Part shown: positions 7,345-19,200 of the stretch, piece after piece
Layout of the letters: every line of letters starts with the position of its first letter
How positions within the stretch are numbered: position 1 is the first letter of the stretch
Assembly (NCBI GenBank): GCA_034090805.1
Contig: JAXDRV010000040.1
Span: 1-59,635 of the forward strand
Direction: 5' to 3'
DNA: 59,635 bases
Origin: Ornithomonoglobus_A sp034090805
Lineage (GTDB): Bacteria > Bacillota > Clostridia > UBA1381
Translations under genes and position numbers: made by a program
Notes under the pieces: model-generated
Database searches by the model: none
Seen by the model: only the letters and a program-made list of their open reading frames with translations
What the model was told of the DNA's origin: nothing

Positions 7345-9936
7345 CTACTTATAAATGACTATTGTTTTTCCTTCTCCGTATCTTTCATACAGGACCACCC
7401 TCGAACATTCCGTACCAAAGCTGTTTTTGTAACCGATTAAATTGTCCACGTTTCCCGTATAAATAATACCGTTTTCTGACAGTTCGCAAACGATAATATT
7501 ACTCGCAGCGCACGAATGTGTATAATAATCGCTGAAATCGAAATTATTATAATCCTCAGGCATTGTATCGGAAAGCATAATGTTGGTTCCCCACCTATAG
7601 AATACATATGCGTCCCATGCTCTGAACTGAGTATATTTATTATTATCGTTTTTGTGCGTAACCGATGTCGGAGCTGCCATTGTTTTATCCGCAGCCGAAT
7701 ATATAAGCTCAAGCTTATTTATCTCTCCGTCACGCAAAGAATATCTTATTATATCTCCTTTTACGGGAGTATGCTCTTTATATACAGCCTTTAATATATT
7801 ATTATCCCTCAGCGGATAACTGCATTTGGTGCCGTCATCCCACAATTCCATACCGTCGACAATTTCATCATCCTTGTTTACCGTAACAAAGATATTGTCA
7901 AGTACGCTTATTCCGATATTCTGGTCTGATATTGAATAATCCGATGAAACATCATCGTATATTATTAAAGCGTCAGCCGTAAAACTTTCCCTTGAGGTGC
8001 GGTAAGCCTCCACTCTGTACTCTCTGTCATCAACCAAATATGAAATATCACTGCATAAATAATATCTTGAATCTGTAATTGACGCATTATCGGGCACAAT
8101 CATAATTATCGTATTATCGCTTACACTGACCCTGTTTGCAATAATCTTTGAATAAGATTTATAATAGTGCTTTTCATTATCGTTCTTTTTCTGCATTATG
8201 CCGTTTTTTATTTCATAATCAGAATAATATTTTTCAAAACAGTCCGATTGAGCGGATATATTCTCATCGTTGATGATTTTTATTTCATTATCGGAATTAA
8301 GCTTATATTGAATAAGTCGGTGTCTGTAGTTTTTTTCACCGATTACACGCCAAAACTCGTTTATATCCGAATATCTGTTTCCGTTTAATACCGCCTTTTC
8401 GTTTACATACATAGATATTATCTCATTATTTTCGGTAAGCAGCTTAAAAAGCACACTTTCTCCATACATATCGTATGAAACGTCTATCACATATCCGAAG
8501 CTGAATCCGTCTGAATATTTATTTATGTATGCAATCTTTTTACCTGCATCGAGAGTGAATATCGCATCAAGCTTATTGGCTATAAGATTTTTTTGATTTT
8601 TCAGACATTCGGCAGAAAATTTGTATCTTTCACCGTTAATTACGGCATACGTTCCTTTATTTGACTCGATTGTAACCGATTCTATTGTTCCGCTTATTCT
8701 GCTGTCGCATACAACCGCCTTTACGTAAGCTCCGCCGCTGCTTTCATAGATGCAGACAACATCATTCTGCATTATTTCTCTTATATCAATCTCGGATAAG
8801 CTTTCATCTGTAATATCGTCCGGCTTTATTTTAAGCTTATCTCCGATAGGATATTTTAAATTTATCCAACCTTCATTATCCGTGCCGTCCACGATTCCCA
8901 CGTCATATTTTTTTACATCAATAACATCAAAATACCCGTCTGAATCATTGTCCGTTAATACAACAGAAGCATTTTCGGAGGTAATATCTTTTTCATCAAT
9001 CGATTTGCTGAATCTGTCATTATAAACAATATCGGCATTTATACTTATTTTAGCATATTTGATTTTTCCGTTATATTCATAGCCTATTTGATTGTCTTTA
9101 TACGATTCTATACTTTCTCCGTCAAGCAGCAGTACATCGTTTTTATATTCCCTTATAAATACTATGCGTTCATCGGCAAGCTTATAGTAAAATCTTACTC
9201 TCTTACCCAGAAAACCTCTCATCTTACTGTCATCGCAGCAATACCGTTTCCCGTTTATCGTTGCCGTTTGACCTCCTGTTTTTGACTCGCCGGTGAGAAG
9301 TGTTTCTCCTACTCCCTCGACAATTCCCTCATCAAAATATATATCGTGGTAATCTTCAAGCAGTCGTCTGCCTGTTGTATCGTAGTGAACATTTCCGCCA
9401 TACGGTATCGGCGTTACGGTTTCAACATCAAGCACATCGTAGACCGCATTGATTGCCATATTCCACGTCATTTCATAATTGCCGGATTTAATATACGGGC
9501 TGTTTATTTTTTGGGATATGAAATCAATACTTTTTTGATCAAGAGAAGTATATCCCAGTACTCTTAAAAGAATGGTCTGCACCTGCGACGCCGTGATTAC
9601 GCCGCCTGCATTAACTCGTGCTCCGTCACCTTGAATTATACCGTATTGCGCGGCAACTTGAATGCTGTGATAATATTCGTAATCCGTTGAAATATCTTCA
9701 AATACGATATTTTCTCCGTCCGCACATTCCGCATTTCTAAGACGCACCGCTATATCGATAAACTCTCCTCTCGTTACAAAGCTTTCCGCATCAACCTCTT
9801 TGGATATTATACCCAAACCGGTGAGCGTTTCCCTTTTGTAATCGAATTCCGTATCCTCACGCGCAAAGCATAATGCCGCAGATAAATTCAATATACAGGC
9901 AATTAAAAGCATATTAATAATAATTTTTCTTATCAT
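7345..9936 (-). CDS. large cell-surface protein with N-terminal SLH domains
   Basis: An 863-residue secreted protein with a signal peptide (cleavage near ALCFA-RED). SLH-type repeats at about 30-170 should bind secondary cell-wall polymer. The remaining about 680 residues are a long run of beta-rich segments with no family I recognise, ending in ...KTIVIYK. The 902-residue protein at 33911-36619 has the same plan: N-terminal SLH, a GxVxxV segment after a conserved YHxIYF stretch, and a ...IIYK end. Both sit next to a smaller protein with C-terminal SLH repeats. The gene overlaps operon logic tightly: 2 bases after its partner and 18 before the GH78-like gene. A surface scaffold or glycan-capture role is inferred only. 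Confidence 0.8.
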   Translation of the reverse strand: MIRKIIINMLLIACILNLSAALCFAREDTEFDYKRETLTGLGIISKEVDAESFVTRGEFIDIAVRLRNAECADGENIVFEDISTDYEYYHSIQVAAQYGIIQGDGARVNAGGVITASQVQTILLRVLGYTSLDQKSIDFISQKINSPYIKSGNYEMTWNMAINAVYDVLDVETVTPIPYGGNVHYDTTGRRLLEDYHDIYFDEGIVEGVGETLLTGESKTGGQTATINGKRYCCDDSKMRGFLGKRVRFYYKLADERIVFIREYKNDVLLLDGESIESYKDNQIGYEYNGKIKYAKISINADIVYNDRFSKSIDEKDITSENASVVLTDNDSDGYFDVIDVKKYDVGIVDGTDNEGWINLKYPIGDKLKIKPDDITDESLSEIDIREIMQNDVVCIYESSGGAYVKAVVCDSRISGTIESVTIESNKGTYAVINGERYKFSAECLKNQKNLIANKLDAIFTLDAGKKIAYINKYSDGFSFGYVIDVSYDMYGESVLFKLLTENNEIISMYVNEKAVLNGNRYSDINEFWRVIGEKNYRHRLIQYKLNSDNEIKIINDENISAQSDCFEKYYSDYEIKNGIMQKKNDNEKHYYKSYSKIIANRVSVSDNTIIMIVPDNASITDSRYYLCSDISYLVDDREYRVEAYRTSRESFTADALIIYDDVSSDYSISDQNIGISVLDNIFVTVNKDDEIVDGMELWDDGTKCSYPLRDNNILKAVYKEHTPVKGDIIRYSLRDGEINKLELIYSAADKTMAAPTSVTHKNDNNKYTQFRAWDAYVFYRWGTNIMLSDTMPEDYNNFDFSDYYTHSCAASNIIVCELSENGIIYTGNVDNLIGYKNSFGTECSRVVLYERYGEGKTIVIYK

Positions 9937-9938
9937 TA

Positions 9939-11642
9939 TTATCTTCCCTTCTTGTTTTCTTGTATCAGTTTATCTATCTCATACACTATTTTTGCGGCAG
10001 ATGCTCTGTTTAAATACAGTTTAGGCGCAAATTCATTATCTCCGACACCGTTTACTATTCCGTTTTTGCAGAGTCTGGAAACATATTCTTTTGCATATTC
10101 CGAAATATTGTCGTAATCCTTAAATACGCTTTCACCGTACGGCAAATCAATTTGCAAATATTCAATCAATCTGCCTGCCATAACCGCCATATCCTCACGT
10201 GTTATAAATTCTCCTATGCCAAATATATTGTCATTCTTTCCTTTTACAATCCCCATGCTTACGCCTGCCGAAACAAAGCCGTAATACCAATCATTATGAT
10301 CGACATCTTTAAAATTAATTGCCGCCTCGGCGGGAAGTGCGTCGGAGACCTTAACCAAAAGCTTGAGAAATTCTTCCCTTGTTATGTTATCTCCGGGAAA
10401 AAAGCTGTTCTCTTCTCTTCCGGCAATAATCCCTTTATTCCTAAGATAATAAATTGCGGTGCTTGCCCATTCAAAATCCGATATATCGTTGAAATACTCG
10501 TGCTTGACATCACTCGGCTTTTCTGTTGCGGACGGTACCGACACGACTGTTTTTCCGCCGCTCGAGGTATAACTGCCTCCGCCGCCCGACGTGTGCCCCG
10601 TTCCTCCGCCGCCTTGTGAATTTCCGCCGTTTGACCAATTTTCAACAGCCGATACCAATTCTTGCACTGTTTTGAAAGGTTCTTTGCAGGCATTAATATT
10701 TTTCAATACCGATGTTTTGTCTTTTAACGCATTATACTTTGGCAAATCATATTGTTTTATTATATGACTTTGCTCCAGTATCGTTTCTATGGTGTGATAG
10801 CTGCTCTGTGCGTAAAGCGAATACAGTAGAGTCTGTTCGCCGAAGATTTTTTTAAATTCCTTCAGCGTTGAATATTTCTTCTCCGCTAATTTAGAAAGCA
10901 TATTATTCTTTCTTTTATCATCATATATATTTGTATCGGAATACAACTCCATTGAACAAGACGCATCAAGCTTCAGTATATCTTCATTCCCCTCAACAAT
11001 ACCCTTTAAAGACTCATTGCCGCCCGCATTATTGATTGTGTACAGCAAATATGCCGCATCAATCAAATTTTGAATATCATCAACATTTGCTGTCTGAGCA
11101 CTTTCTCTTTTTTCATTCAGCAAGCAGACATAAAGCTCATTAAGTGCGGCTGCGTCCATATCGGTGATTTTTGACACGTCAAGACCGAGAATTTTTACGG
11201 TATTCTCATCGATAATTATATGAATATCGTCAAGGTTATCTATAGCCGCAATTTTATCTATCAGTTCATTTATATCCAACTCCGAAAAGACGAATAAATC
11301 ATCGTTTTCAAAGTATTCGTCATCGGCCGCCGCATACACTCTGACCTTGTATTGACCGGTGCCGTATTTTGCCGGAAAAGAAACACTGTAGCAGCCATCC
11401 TCATTTGCTTGTATTTGCTTTATATAAACTATAGAATCATCGGTTAAAACATCATCGGTTATTTCGACGTTTCCGTAGCGCAGCGTTTCTACAGTAACAT
11501 CGGAATTTTTCTCCGCCTTTCCGCTTATTATAATCATTTGTGTATCTCTGTTAAATACGGGATTATTCAGTTCCGCCGCAAAGACGGAGCACTGATTCGC
11601 CATAACAGAGCATATTACAAATCCCAATATAAATTTTCGCAT
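9939..11642 (-). CDS. cell-surface protein: Ig-like module, helical region, Gly-rich linker, three C-terminal SLH domains
   Basis: 567 residues. After a signal peptide (about 1-22), residues about 25-120 form an Ig-like module (ISGKAEKNSDVTVE ... YIKQIQANEDGCYSVSF ... YKVRVYAA) shared with three other proteins in this window. Residues about 125-345 are mostly helical, followed by a Gly/Ser/Thr-rich linker (about 347-375). Three good SLH repeats run from about 390 to 560, each with the pattern F-x-D then W or Y then GI(I/V)xG. It is the partner of the 863-residue SLH protein immediately downstream and a paralogue of 36657-38261. Expected location is the cell-wall surface. The helical region has no named family. 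Confidence 0.85.
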   Translation of the reverse strand: MRKFILGFVICSVMANQCSVFAAELNNPVFNRDTQMIIISGKAEKNSDVTVETLRYGNVEITDDVLTDDSIVYIKQIQANEDGCYSVSFPAKYGTGQYKVRVYAAADDEYFENDDLFVFSELDINELIDKIAAIDNLDDIHIIIDENTVKILGLDVSKITDMDAAALNELYVCLLNEKRESAQTANVDDIQNLIDAAYLLYTINNAGGNESLKGIVEGNEDILKLDASCSMELYSDTNIYDDKRKNNMLSKLAEKKYSTLKEFKKIFGEQTLLYSLYAQSSYHTIETILEQSHIIKQYDLPKYNALKDKTSVLKNINACKEPFKTVQELVSAVENWSNGGNSQGGGGTGHTSGGGGSYTSSGGKTVVSVPSATEKPSDVKHEYFNDISDFEWASTAIYYLRNKGIIAGREENSFFPGDNITREEFLKLLVKVSDALPAEAAINFKDVDHNDWYYGFVSAGVSMGIVKGKNDNIFGIGEFITREDMAVMAGRLIEYLQIDLPYGESVFKDYDNISEYAKEYVSRLCKNGIVNGVGDNEFAPKLYLNRASAAKIVYEIDKLIQENKKGR

Positions 11643-11663
11643 AAATACAACCTCTTTTACCGA

Positions 11664-13595
11664 TTAATTAGTACTGAAGGTTTTCACCTTTGAATACGGT
11701 TTCATGGTTCCCAGACCGCTCCATACGTAAATATCCACATCATAATCCGAAAATCCGCTTGTATCAAAATCCAATCCGACACTGTAGGATTTATCATTGC
11801 CGACACTGCCTCTGACAGCCTTCCACGACAAAAGCTCGTTGGTATTTTTATCAAATGCCATCGCCATAACCGTTACATTGTGATTGTCACCGTCATTTGA
11901 AGATAAGCTGCACACAATATTGTTGTTGCCGTTTATCAATGTATCTCCTCCGTTAATCATAACGCTTTCCATTTTTACTGCACTTCCGGTCATAAATGAC
12001 GATGTAAAAGGCTCTGATTCCTGACCCAGCAGATCCTTTATGCCGCTTATTTCAACAGTATAGGCTTTTGAGCCGTTAAGCTTATTGACAGGCGTAATAA
12101 TAATTGATTTGCCGTATATCTCGGCATTAATATCAATCTCATTTCCCACCGAATCCTTTAAGGATACATTTCCGATGCAATCAGGATCTATTACATAATT
12201 AAACTCTGCCTTAATTTCGGGGTTCAGACTGACTTCCGTTTCGTTATTTGACGGCGATACAGATTCTACACTCATTGAATCTGCTTCGTCAATATACAAA
12301 TAATCATAATACCCGGCACCCGTCTTGTAATCTCCTTTTGATCTTTGATACAGCTTTATACCCGCCAGATACCGCTTATCCCGCACATATTGATTTTCGG
12401 ACACATCACACACAAACGTTTTGCCGTTTCCCGCAATGAAATATGCTTTAAATATGCTTTTTTCCCTATCATAAACATAACCTGATTTGTATAGGATATT
12501 ATTTGAAATAGACGCACCCTCGGCTTTTGCTAAAGTTACCCCCTCAAGTAAGATATGCCTTGAATACGCATACCGTATTCCGTCCGACATATTGTTTCTG
12601 CTCTCCGCTCCCTTTGTTCCGTCCGCCTGAGCAAATACCGGTCTTATACCGAACTGGAACGGGAGATTTACCTTTTCGTCCGTACCCGAGTCAAAGCCCA
12701 TGCTTGCCTCAACATACACCCTCTCCATATCGGGAATATCCTCCCAGTTGTAAACCTCCATGTCGGCTGTTTCATTCATCTTTGCCTTAAGCGTTGTTTC
12801 GCCGCCAAAGGATGCGCTGCTCCATTCCATATTATTTGAATTGATTGCAAGCTCCATATATTTTCCCGATACGCTTGAAACATCGTTAAAATCATACCTA
12901 ACCTTTTTATTTAAGTCATTGTCAAGCAGCGTCCATGACATATTATCAAAATACGTAAAGCTGTCCGACTTGTTATTCATGTAATAATGAATATATAAGT
13001 CGCTCGTAAAGCCCAGCTCCTTATTTCCTGCATAGCCTAAGTATGTATAGTTATCATCGTCTTTGGTTTTTATGTAAATTTCATGATATGTCTTTTCCCT
13101 GTTTGATTTAATTCTTATCCTGTACCAAGTATTTGCCATATACGATGAAACCTTTTTACTTCCCGCATATACGTTGCCCGAGGTATCCATTTTAAACAGA
13201 CTTACATTATTTCCGCTTGCTCCGCCTGTATTTGCAAACATTTTTATTTCAAAATCTCCGTTCATGCTTGTTCTGTATATATCGGTTTCATACATAACCG
13301 CTGACTCAGTATAATTCATAACGGCACGCATATCGGCATATTTTCCGGTTGATGCACATTTACGTATTCCTATTACCGTATTTTCCGCATCCTCCGGATC
13401 GGCAAAATACCCAACATTTATATGTCCCTCTTCTGTGCATTTATTTGCTATATTATCAAATGAAAAGCTGTTCTGCGTCATATCGTACACCGTCGGCCAC
13501 TTAAATCCGGCTGCCGATACATTTAAATTTACGGCAGCTAATACCATAGCCGAAATAAAGCTTATTGATATTGCCTTTCTTATCTTTCTGCTCAT
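11664..13595 (-). CDS. secreted LamG-like/Big_5-type protein with C-terminal F-x-W module
   Basis: 643 residues with a signal peptide. There are two laminin-G/concanavalin-like beta-sandwich segments (about 30-220 and 225-445), then a Big_5/SbsA-type Ig domain (VSPSNNETEVSLNP ... ISGIKDLLG, about 450-540). A C-terminal module (about 545-643) ends in DIYVWSGLGTMKPYSKVKT. No catalytic motif is visible. The second half matches the repeating unit of the 997-residue protein at 20937. Co-transcribed between the heparinase-type genes and the SLH pair, it is best viewed as a glycan-binding or assembly protein. A new enzyme family cannot be excluded. Confidence 0.75.
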   Translation of the reverse strand: MSRKIRKAISISFISAMVLAAVNLNVSAAGFKWPTVYDMTQNSFSFDNIANKCTEEGHINVGYFADPEDAENTVIGIRKCASTGKYADMRAVMNYTESAVMYETDIYRTSMNGDFEIKMFANTGGASGNNVSLFKMDTSGNVYAGSKKVSSYMANTWYRIRIKSNREKTYHEIYIKTKDDDNYTYLGYAGNKELGFTSDLYIHYYMNNKSDSFTYFDNMSWTLLDNDLNKKVRYDFNDVSSVSGKYMELAINSNNMEWSSASFGGETTLKAKMNETADMEVYNWEDIPDMERVYVEASMGFDSGTDEKVNLPFQFGIRPVFAQADGTKGAESRNNMSDGIRYAYSRHILLEGVTLAKAEGASISNNILYKSGYVYDREKSIFKAYFIAGNGKTFVCDVSENQYVRDKRYLAGIKLYQRSKGDYKTGAGYYDYLYIDEADSMSVESVSPSNNETEVSLNPEIKAEFNYVIDPDCIGNVSLKDSVGNEIDINAEIYGKSIIITPVNKLNGSKAYTVEISGIKDLLGQESEPFTSSFMTGSAVKMESVMINGGDTLINGNNNIVCSLSSNDGDNHNVTVMAMAFDKNTNELLSWKAVRGSVGNDKSYSVGLDFDTSGFSDYDVDIYVWSGLGTMKPYSKVKTFSTN

Positions 13596-13640
13596 TTATT
13601 TTATACCTCCGTTATAATATTTGACCACTTTCAAAACAGC

Positions 13641-16211
13641 TTATCGCCATTCGTTAAGGGCGTTTGTTTTGGTGAAAGAATATCTCTCTCCGGGCGAATT
13701 AATCGGCGCAAAACCCACCTCGATTGTACCGCTTTTATAATTCGTTAAATGAATACTCAATTTAACTCCGCTGTTTTCCGCCTGACCCTCAATAACAGGC
13801 GATGTTTCAAACGGTTTCGCCTCCATAATTTCAAATTCGCCGTCGCCTAAAATTCCGGCCTGCATATACTTTCCGTTAAGTTCCAGCACAGCTGTTTTTT
13901 TATCATCGGAAATCGACACCTCAGCATCCGTATGCGCAAACCAATACACATCACTTTCATTTTTTAAATTCAATTCATCTTTGACTATAACAACACTTCT
14001 GCTATCGGTAAGCATTATTCCCCTGTTTACGGAATTTGCATAATCTATGTATGCATCGGTCAAATCAGCTATCGCAAATGATGTATCCGAAAAGCCATGC
14101 CCTGTTATACCGCATTGTGCCAGGCTGTTTTGGTCGTTTTTCGATGACGGATTTATCACAAGCGTGTTATGACCCTCGGCACGATTTCTGTATACTCCGA
14201 ATCTCGGTGTCAAATCATAGCTATCCTTTCCCAAATCCTTTACAAATCTTTCACCCTGTGAATCAATAACAAACGTTCCCGCATCAAGCTGACTGTGAGA
14301 AACATTATTGCTTCCGTTATGAAATCCGACATATGTATCTGTTTTTTCGGAGCCGCTGCGCATTGTTACCGTTCCGATTTTTGCACCGATATAATCGGAC
14401 GGAAATTCGATCTTTGTATCTTCGCAGCTTCCGTCATACCATAAAAGCTCCCAAATGTCAGACCAACTGTATTTATACATTATCTCCTGCCTTGTATAAG
14501 CAAGCATTTGCTTATTGTTATATTCATGCGCAAACCAGTATACGGTGCCTTGATTTACAATGCTGTCCTCGCTGTCATGGAAATTAAACGGCTGAGTCGC
14601 TCCCTGCATTGCCCTGATAAAATCAAAGCTTTTTTCAATACCTCCGAGAGAAGTAAAGCCATATTTTGTTCCCGCCGTATTTTCAAGCGAGGTCATAAAC
14701 TTACCCAGATATGACGAGGCATAGCACCAATACGTTATTCCCTCTTCCCAATCTCCGTCCTTTTCGTATAATTCTATTCCGTTTGTAATATTTTTCATTC
14801 CGCAGGTAAGAATCGTTTTGGCAGCTTCACCTACACTTTCATTGTCCAAAAACGCAAGTGCCGCACACATAACACCGCCATTGCATACCAAATTCCAATT
14901 ATTTGAATTAACCGGACGTGACCAGTAAAATGTTCTCTTTCTGTCCGGATTTTCAAGATAGTCATCCATAATCGGTTTAAATGCTCTTTCATTGACCGTC
15001 CTCGCCATAAGAGCCTTTTGTTCATCGGATAACCAATCATATAACCAATCGTATGCCAGTCCGTAGCCGTATGCCAATTCGGCAGTATCGAGGAAATGGC
15101 TCGGATTCCAATCCGGAAAATCGTTTGAAACAATTTCAATCTGTCTCCACATTTTTTCCGCCCACGACGTATTTCCTGTTATTTTGTACATCATTCCGTA
15201 CATCATCATAATATCCTTGAATTTTCTGGAATTTGACAAAATGGCACCGCTGACCATATCATACGACACATCTCCCGAGCCTTCAAAGTACGAAACAGCT
15301 TTTTTAAACTGCTCATATTCTTTCTTTATTACGGTATTATTTTGTATCTTATACAGTACGTTATCAAAATCAGACTCTGAGGCAACTATCCTCGGATGTA
15401 CGTTTTCCTCTCCCAAATGCTTCAGCATATCCTCATAAATATCCTGTCCATTCGGCGGAACAAGCACAGCCACATCAAAGCCTACGCTCTCACCGACCGG
15501 GTGCATTCCGTTTACATTATCCCACACGAACACCTTAATATATCCTGCACCGGAATACAGCCTTGTTCTTGCCGTGATTAATGTTTTTGCATTGCCGAAA
15601 ATCTTTTGCTCCATATAATCGGCGCAAAGCAGATTCCCGGATTTCTCATCATACTGAGCGACAATAACAGCTGCGGCTGTTGCTTTTCCGCTGTTTTCCG
15701 AAAGCTCCGTTTCAATCACAAGCGTATCTGCCGATACAGTACCCGTTTCTCCGTTTGAATTTTCATAGCTATGGCTTATTTTATCAACCTTTGGCGATGA
15801 TGCTCCTATTTTCAGATTTGAGGTATATGTTCTGTCTTCGGCGGCACTGTACACTCTGACGGGATAAATTCCCTCTCTTGTTTTTGAAAACCTCCACGAT
15901 ACACTGTATCTACCGTTCTTATCTGTTTCAACCTGCTTTATGTAAGCAAGCTTTTCCGCAGCGGCGTTAAAGGATGTATTATCTACTATATTCCCAAAAA
16001 CTGCACCCTCGTCCAACACCTCAATCGTTACCGATGAATTGGGAACTGAAACCCTTCCCGAAATCATAGCGTTTTCTCCGTCATATTCCGCAGCACTTAT
16101 TGTGCCGTTATCCAAATAAACCGATTCCGAAGTCATTTCCGCATTAACCCCGCATATGTTAAGCATCAAATATGCAGCCGCAAAAAACAACGTTTTTTTA
16201 TAAAATTTCAT
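13641..16211 (-). CDS. secreted heparinase II/III-family protein (putative polysaccharide lyase) with metal-site change
   Basis: About 856 residues. The ATG at 16211 is chosen because an AAGGGA site precedes it at normal spacing; the upstream ATG at 16229 has none. Order: signal peptide, Ig-like module (YIKQVETDKNGRYSVSW ... YPVRVYSAAE), the recurrent F-x-W module (IKVFVWDNVNGMHPV), then an (alpha/alpha) toroid (HPRIVAS ... DFPDWNPSHFLDTAE ... NNWNLVCNGG) and a heparinase II/III C-terminal beta-sheet domain (RAEGHNTLVINP). The motif SHSQLDAG stands where the neighbouring paralogue has SHSHLDLG, so the second histidine, which binds zinc in characterised heparinase II, is glutamine. It would depolymerise a uronate-containing glycan outside the cell, but activity is uncertain. 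Confidence 0.82.
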   Translation of the reverse strand: MKFYKKTLFFAAAYLMLNICGVNAEMTSESVYLDNGTISAAEYDGENAMISGRVSVPNSSVTIEVLDEGAVFGNIVDNTSFNAAAEKLAYIKQVETDKNGRYSVSWRFSKTREGIYPVRVYSAAEDRTYTSNLKIGASSPKVDKISHSYENSNGETGTVSADTLVIETELSENSGKATAAAVIVAQYDEKSGNLLCADYMEQKIFGNAKTLITARTRLYSGAGYIKVFVWDNVNGMHPVGESVGFDVAVLVPPNGQDIYEDMLKHLGEENVHPRIVASESDFDNVLYKIQNNTVIKKEYEQFKKAVSYFEGSGDVSYDMVSGAILSNSRKFKDIMMMYGMMYKITGNTSWAEKMWRQIEIVSNDFPDWNPSHFLDTAELAYGYGLAYDWLYDWLSDEQKALMARTVNERAFKPIMDDYLENPDRKRTFYWSRPVNSNNWNLVCNGGVMCAALAFLDNESVGEAAKTILTCGMKNITNGIELYEKDGDWEEGITYWCYASSYLGKFMTSLENTAGTKYGFTSLGGIEKSFDFIRAMQGATQPFNFHDSEDSIVNQGTVYWFAHEYNNKQMLAYTRQEIMYKYSWSDIWELLWYDGSCEDTKIEFPSDYIGAKIGTVTMRSGSEKTDTYVGFHNGSNNVSHSQLDAGTFVIDSQGERFVKDLGKDSYDLTPRFGVYRNRAEGHNTLVINPSSKNDQNSLAQCGITGHGFSDTSFAIADLTDAYIDYANSVNRGIMLTDSRSVVIVKDELNLKNESDVYWFAHTDAEVSISDDKKTAVLELNGKYMQAGILGDGEFEIMEAKPFETSPVIEGQAENSGVKLSIHLTNYKSGTIEVGFAPINSPGERYSFTKTNALNEWR

Positions 16212-16242
16212 AATTTCAATTCCCTTCATATTCGAACAGGCT

Positions 16243-19200
16243 TTATTTTTGCTTTAACACAGACAAATCAAGAATACTGTTCCACGTTCCCACATTTGTT
16301 CCGTAAAAATTGACCTTAATATATCTTGCTTTAATATCACCGGTATCAAATACCTCTACATCTTCGGTATTACCCTGTGATTCTCCCTCATAAACGACAG
16401 TATAATTTATGCCGTCCTCAGATGCCTCGATTTTTACAGGGCTTACACGTTCATATCCTTTCCAGAATGCAATTCCTACTCCAAATACGGGCTGCACTCG
16501 TCCTATATCCATTGTCATACTGCATTTCCCCTCAGCTGCCCAGCGTGTTTCAAAGCTTTTGTCAAATGCGTTTGCCGCTCTGTTTTCCGCCTGCGGCTCT
16601 GCGCTTGCTTCGTATTTTGTTATAGGTATTCTTGTGAGCCAATCCGGAATATTAATTAAATGCTCCTTTTCAAATGTAATGATATAGGTCTTTTGAGCCT
16701 TATTTTGATTAGCTGTATTAATTAAAACCGTCCCGTCTGTTTTATTTTCATCTCTTAAGTCAATCACATCTCCGTCTGAGGTGACAATATTTTTAATTGT
16801 TTGGTTTGACGGTACTTTAATTGAATAATTATATATATCCTTCTTAAAGCCCTCAAGCGGTTTATCGTCTATCCGAATCCACTCTACAGTTGAATACTCA
16901 AGCTCTCCGTCGGGAATATCCCACTCCGAAAGCTCCCGAACCTCACGGCCTTCCGATGAATCGTAATAATCCGAAAATCTCACAATTATACTGCCCTTTT
17001 CATAACCGTTCAAATGAATTGCAAGCTTCCTGTAAGCGACATTTTCATTTTGACCTTTCACCGTAGGGCTTGACGGCAGAGGCTTTGCATCAACAGCCTC
17101 AAAGCTACCGTCCGAAATCAATGTTGCTTTGAATTTTTTGCCTTTCTTTGTCAGCACGGCGGTTTTCCCGTCATCGGAAACATCAATATCAGCCTCCGTA
17201 TGAGCAAACCACCACACCTCGGACGGTGACTTTAACGAAATTTCATCACAAACCACAACAGACTTTCTGCCGTCCTCCAACATTATGCCTCGTTTTATGC
17301 TCTCTGCATTATCATAGGCAGACGTCAAATCCGCTATCGCATATGCACCTCTCGGTTTTTCCGTATGCTTTATGATCTTTGCCACTGCGTCAACCTTCTG
17401 ATCCGGCTTTTCATCGGGATTAATTACAAGCGTGTTGTGACCCTCGGCACGGTACCTGTATCTGTCATACACGCTGCCTTTTAAATTGTAATCGTCATAT
17501 CCCAGTTCCGTTATAAATCTCTGTCCCTGAGAATCAATAATAAATCCTCCCAAATCAAGATGCGAATGGGATTCGCTGTTTGAACCGTTATGGAATCCAA
17601 CATAAAGCGCATCGTCCTCATAGCTGCTCCTCATGGTTATTGTTTCGACAATATCCGAGTATTTATCGAGGGGCATTTTTTCGTTTTGAATATTATTATT
17701 TTTCGGATAATATATCAAATCCTCCCATTCCGGAGTAAGTTTGCCTGCATTTACATCATTTATTCTCGGATTTGCCAAATAATACTTATTCAGTTTTTCC
17801 GCAAACCACATCATCTGCGCAGGACGCAGCACACCTGTATTTGATGCGGCATCAGAGAAATTGTAATATCCTGTGGGACCGTTTAACGACTCGACAAACT
17901 CCACCGTATTGCTCATGCCCGGAACGTCAAAATATCCCAAATCTCCGCCCAAAGCCGTTTCAAGCGACTTCATATAGAAAACATAATACCTCGTTGCATA
18001 ATTCCAGTAGTTTACACCCTCTGAATATGAACCGCTCGGAGCGAAAAGCGTTAGTGCTCGCCTTACATTAATCAACCCGTTTTCCAAAATCTTACCGCAA
18101 AGCTCTTTATCCTCTCCGTTCGTATCATCTGCTATTGCCATAGCGGACATCGCAAGACCGCCGTTGCACACCATCGTCCAGTTGTTGGGCGGTACAGACT
18201 CGCTCCATCTGTATGTCCTGTTTCTATCATTCTTTTCGTAATCGTCCATTCCCTTTTTCAAACCCAATTCGATCATGGTTTTTCTCATACGTTCTTTTTG
18301 CATATCGTCAAGATAATCATAAAGCCAGTCATAGCCAATGGCAAATGCTGCGCTCATTTCCGCAGTGTCAAGGAAATGCACCTCATTCCAATCCGGGAAA
18401 TACGTCACAAAATACAGCTCCAGCCACGCCCTCTCGGCATACTTTTCCTCACCCGTCAGCTTATAGCTCATGGCAAGATTTGCAACTCTGTCCAAAACTC
18501 TTCTTGAAACAGGCAGAAGTCTTAAGCCATCGGATTTTTCGTAAACGGACGCAGGCTGATTTAAAAGCTTATCCGCCGCATTGATTACATTGTTATATCC
18601 TTTTTTCACAAATTCATCGGTTGCCGAAAGCGTCTTTATCCTCTCAAAATCCTCCTGTCCCGCCATGATCCTCGGATGTGCATTATCGGGATTTTTTCCC
18701 TCCAGCATATCAAGCAGCTGTTCTGATGTATAATCCGTATAGATAAACGAACTTACTATCTCATTTAACATCTCCAAATCGTTTTCCCATGATATAAAGT
18801 CCTTTTCATCGCTTATAATCGCAAGTCCGTTGTTCCTGTCTATGAACATTTCCTTTTCAATAACGGAGCATAAAAACTCAATCGGAATATAAGTCACTCC
18901 GTCTTTGATTTTTACGGCATTTGAAATGCTTTTGGTGTCTCCGTTTTTTATTATTGACGTTTGTCCGCCCTTTAGTATATATTTATCGTTTTTATAAACC
19001 GTTTCAACGGTATCTGTATCGGCATTGTATTTTACCGAGCCGGAATACAAGCGCATTACTTCTTTCAGCGGCATATAAAGCGTACCGCCCTCCTCAAATG
19101 GAGCGGACGCAATAGTCGTTTTAACTCCGTTAAATATAACATTTTTTCTGTTTCGGTAAAATGCCGCTGCCTTTTTCATTTTCTTTTTTACCTCATTCTC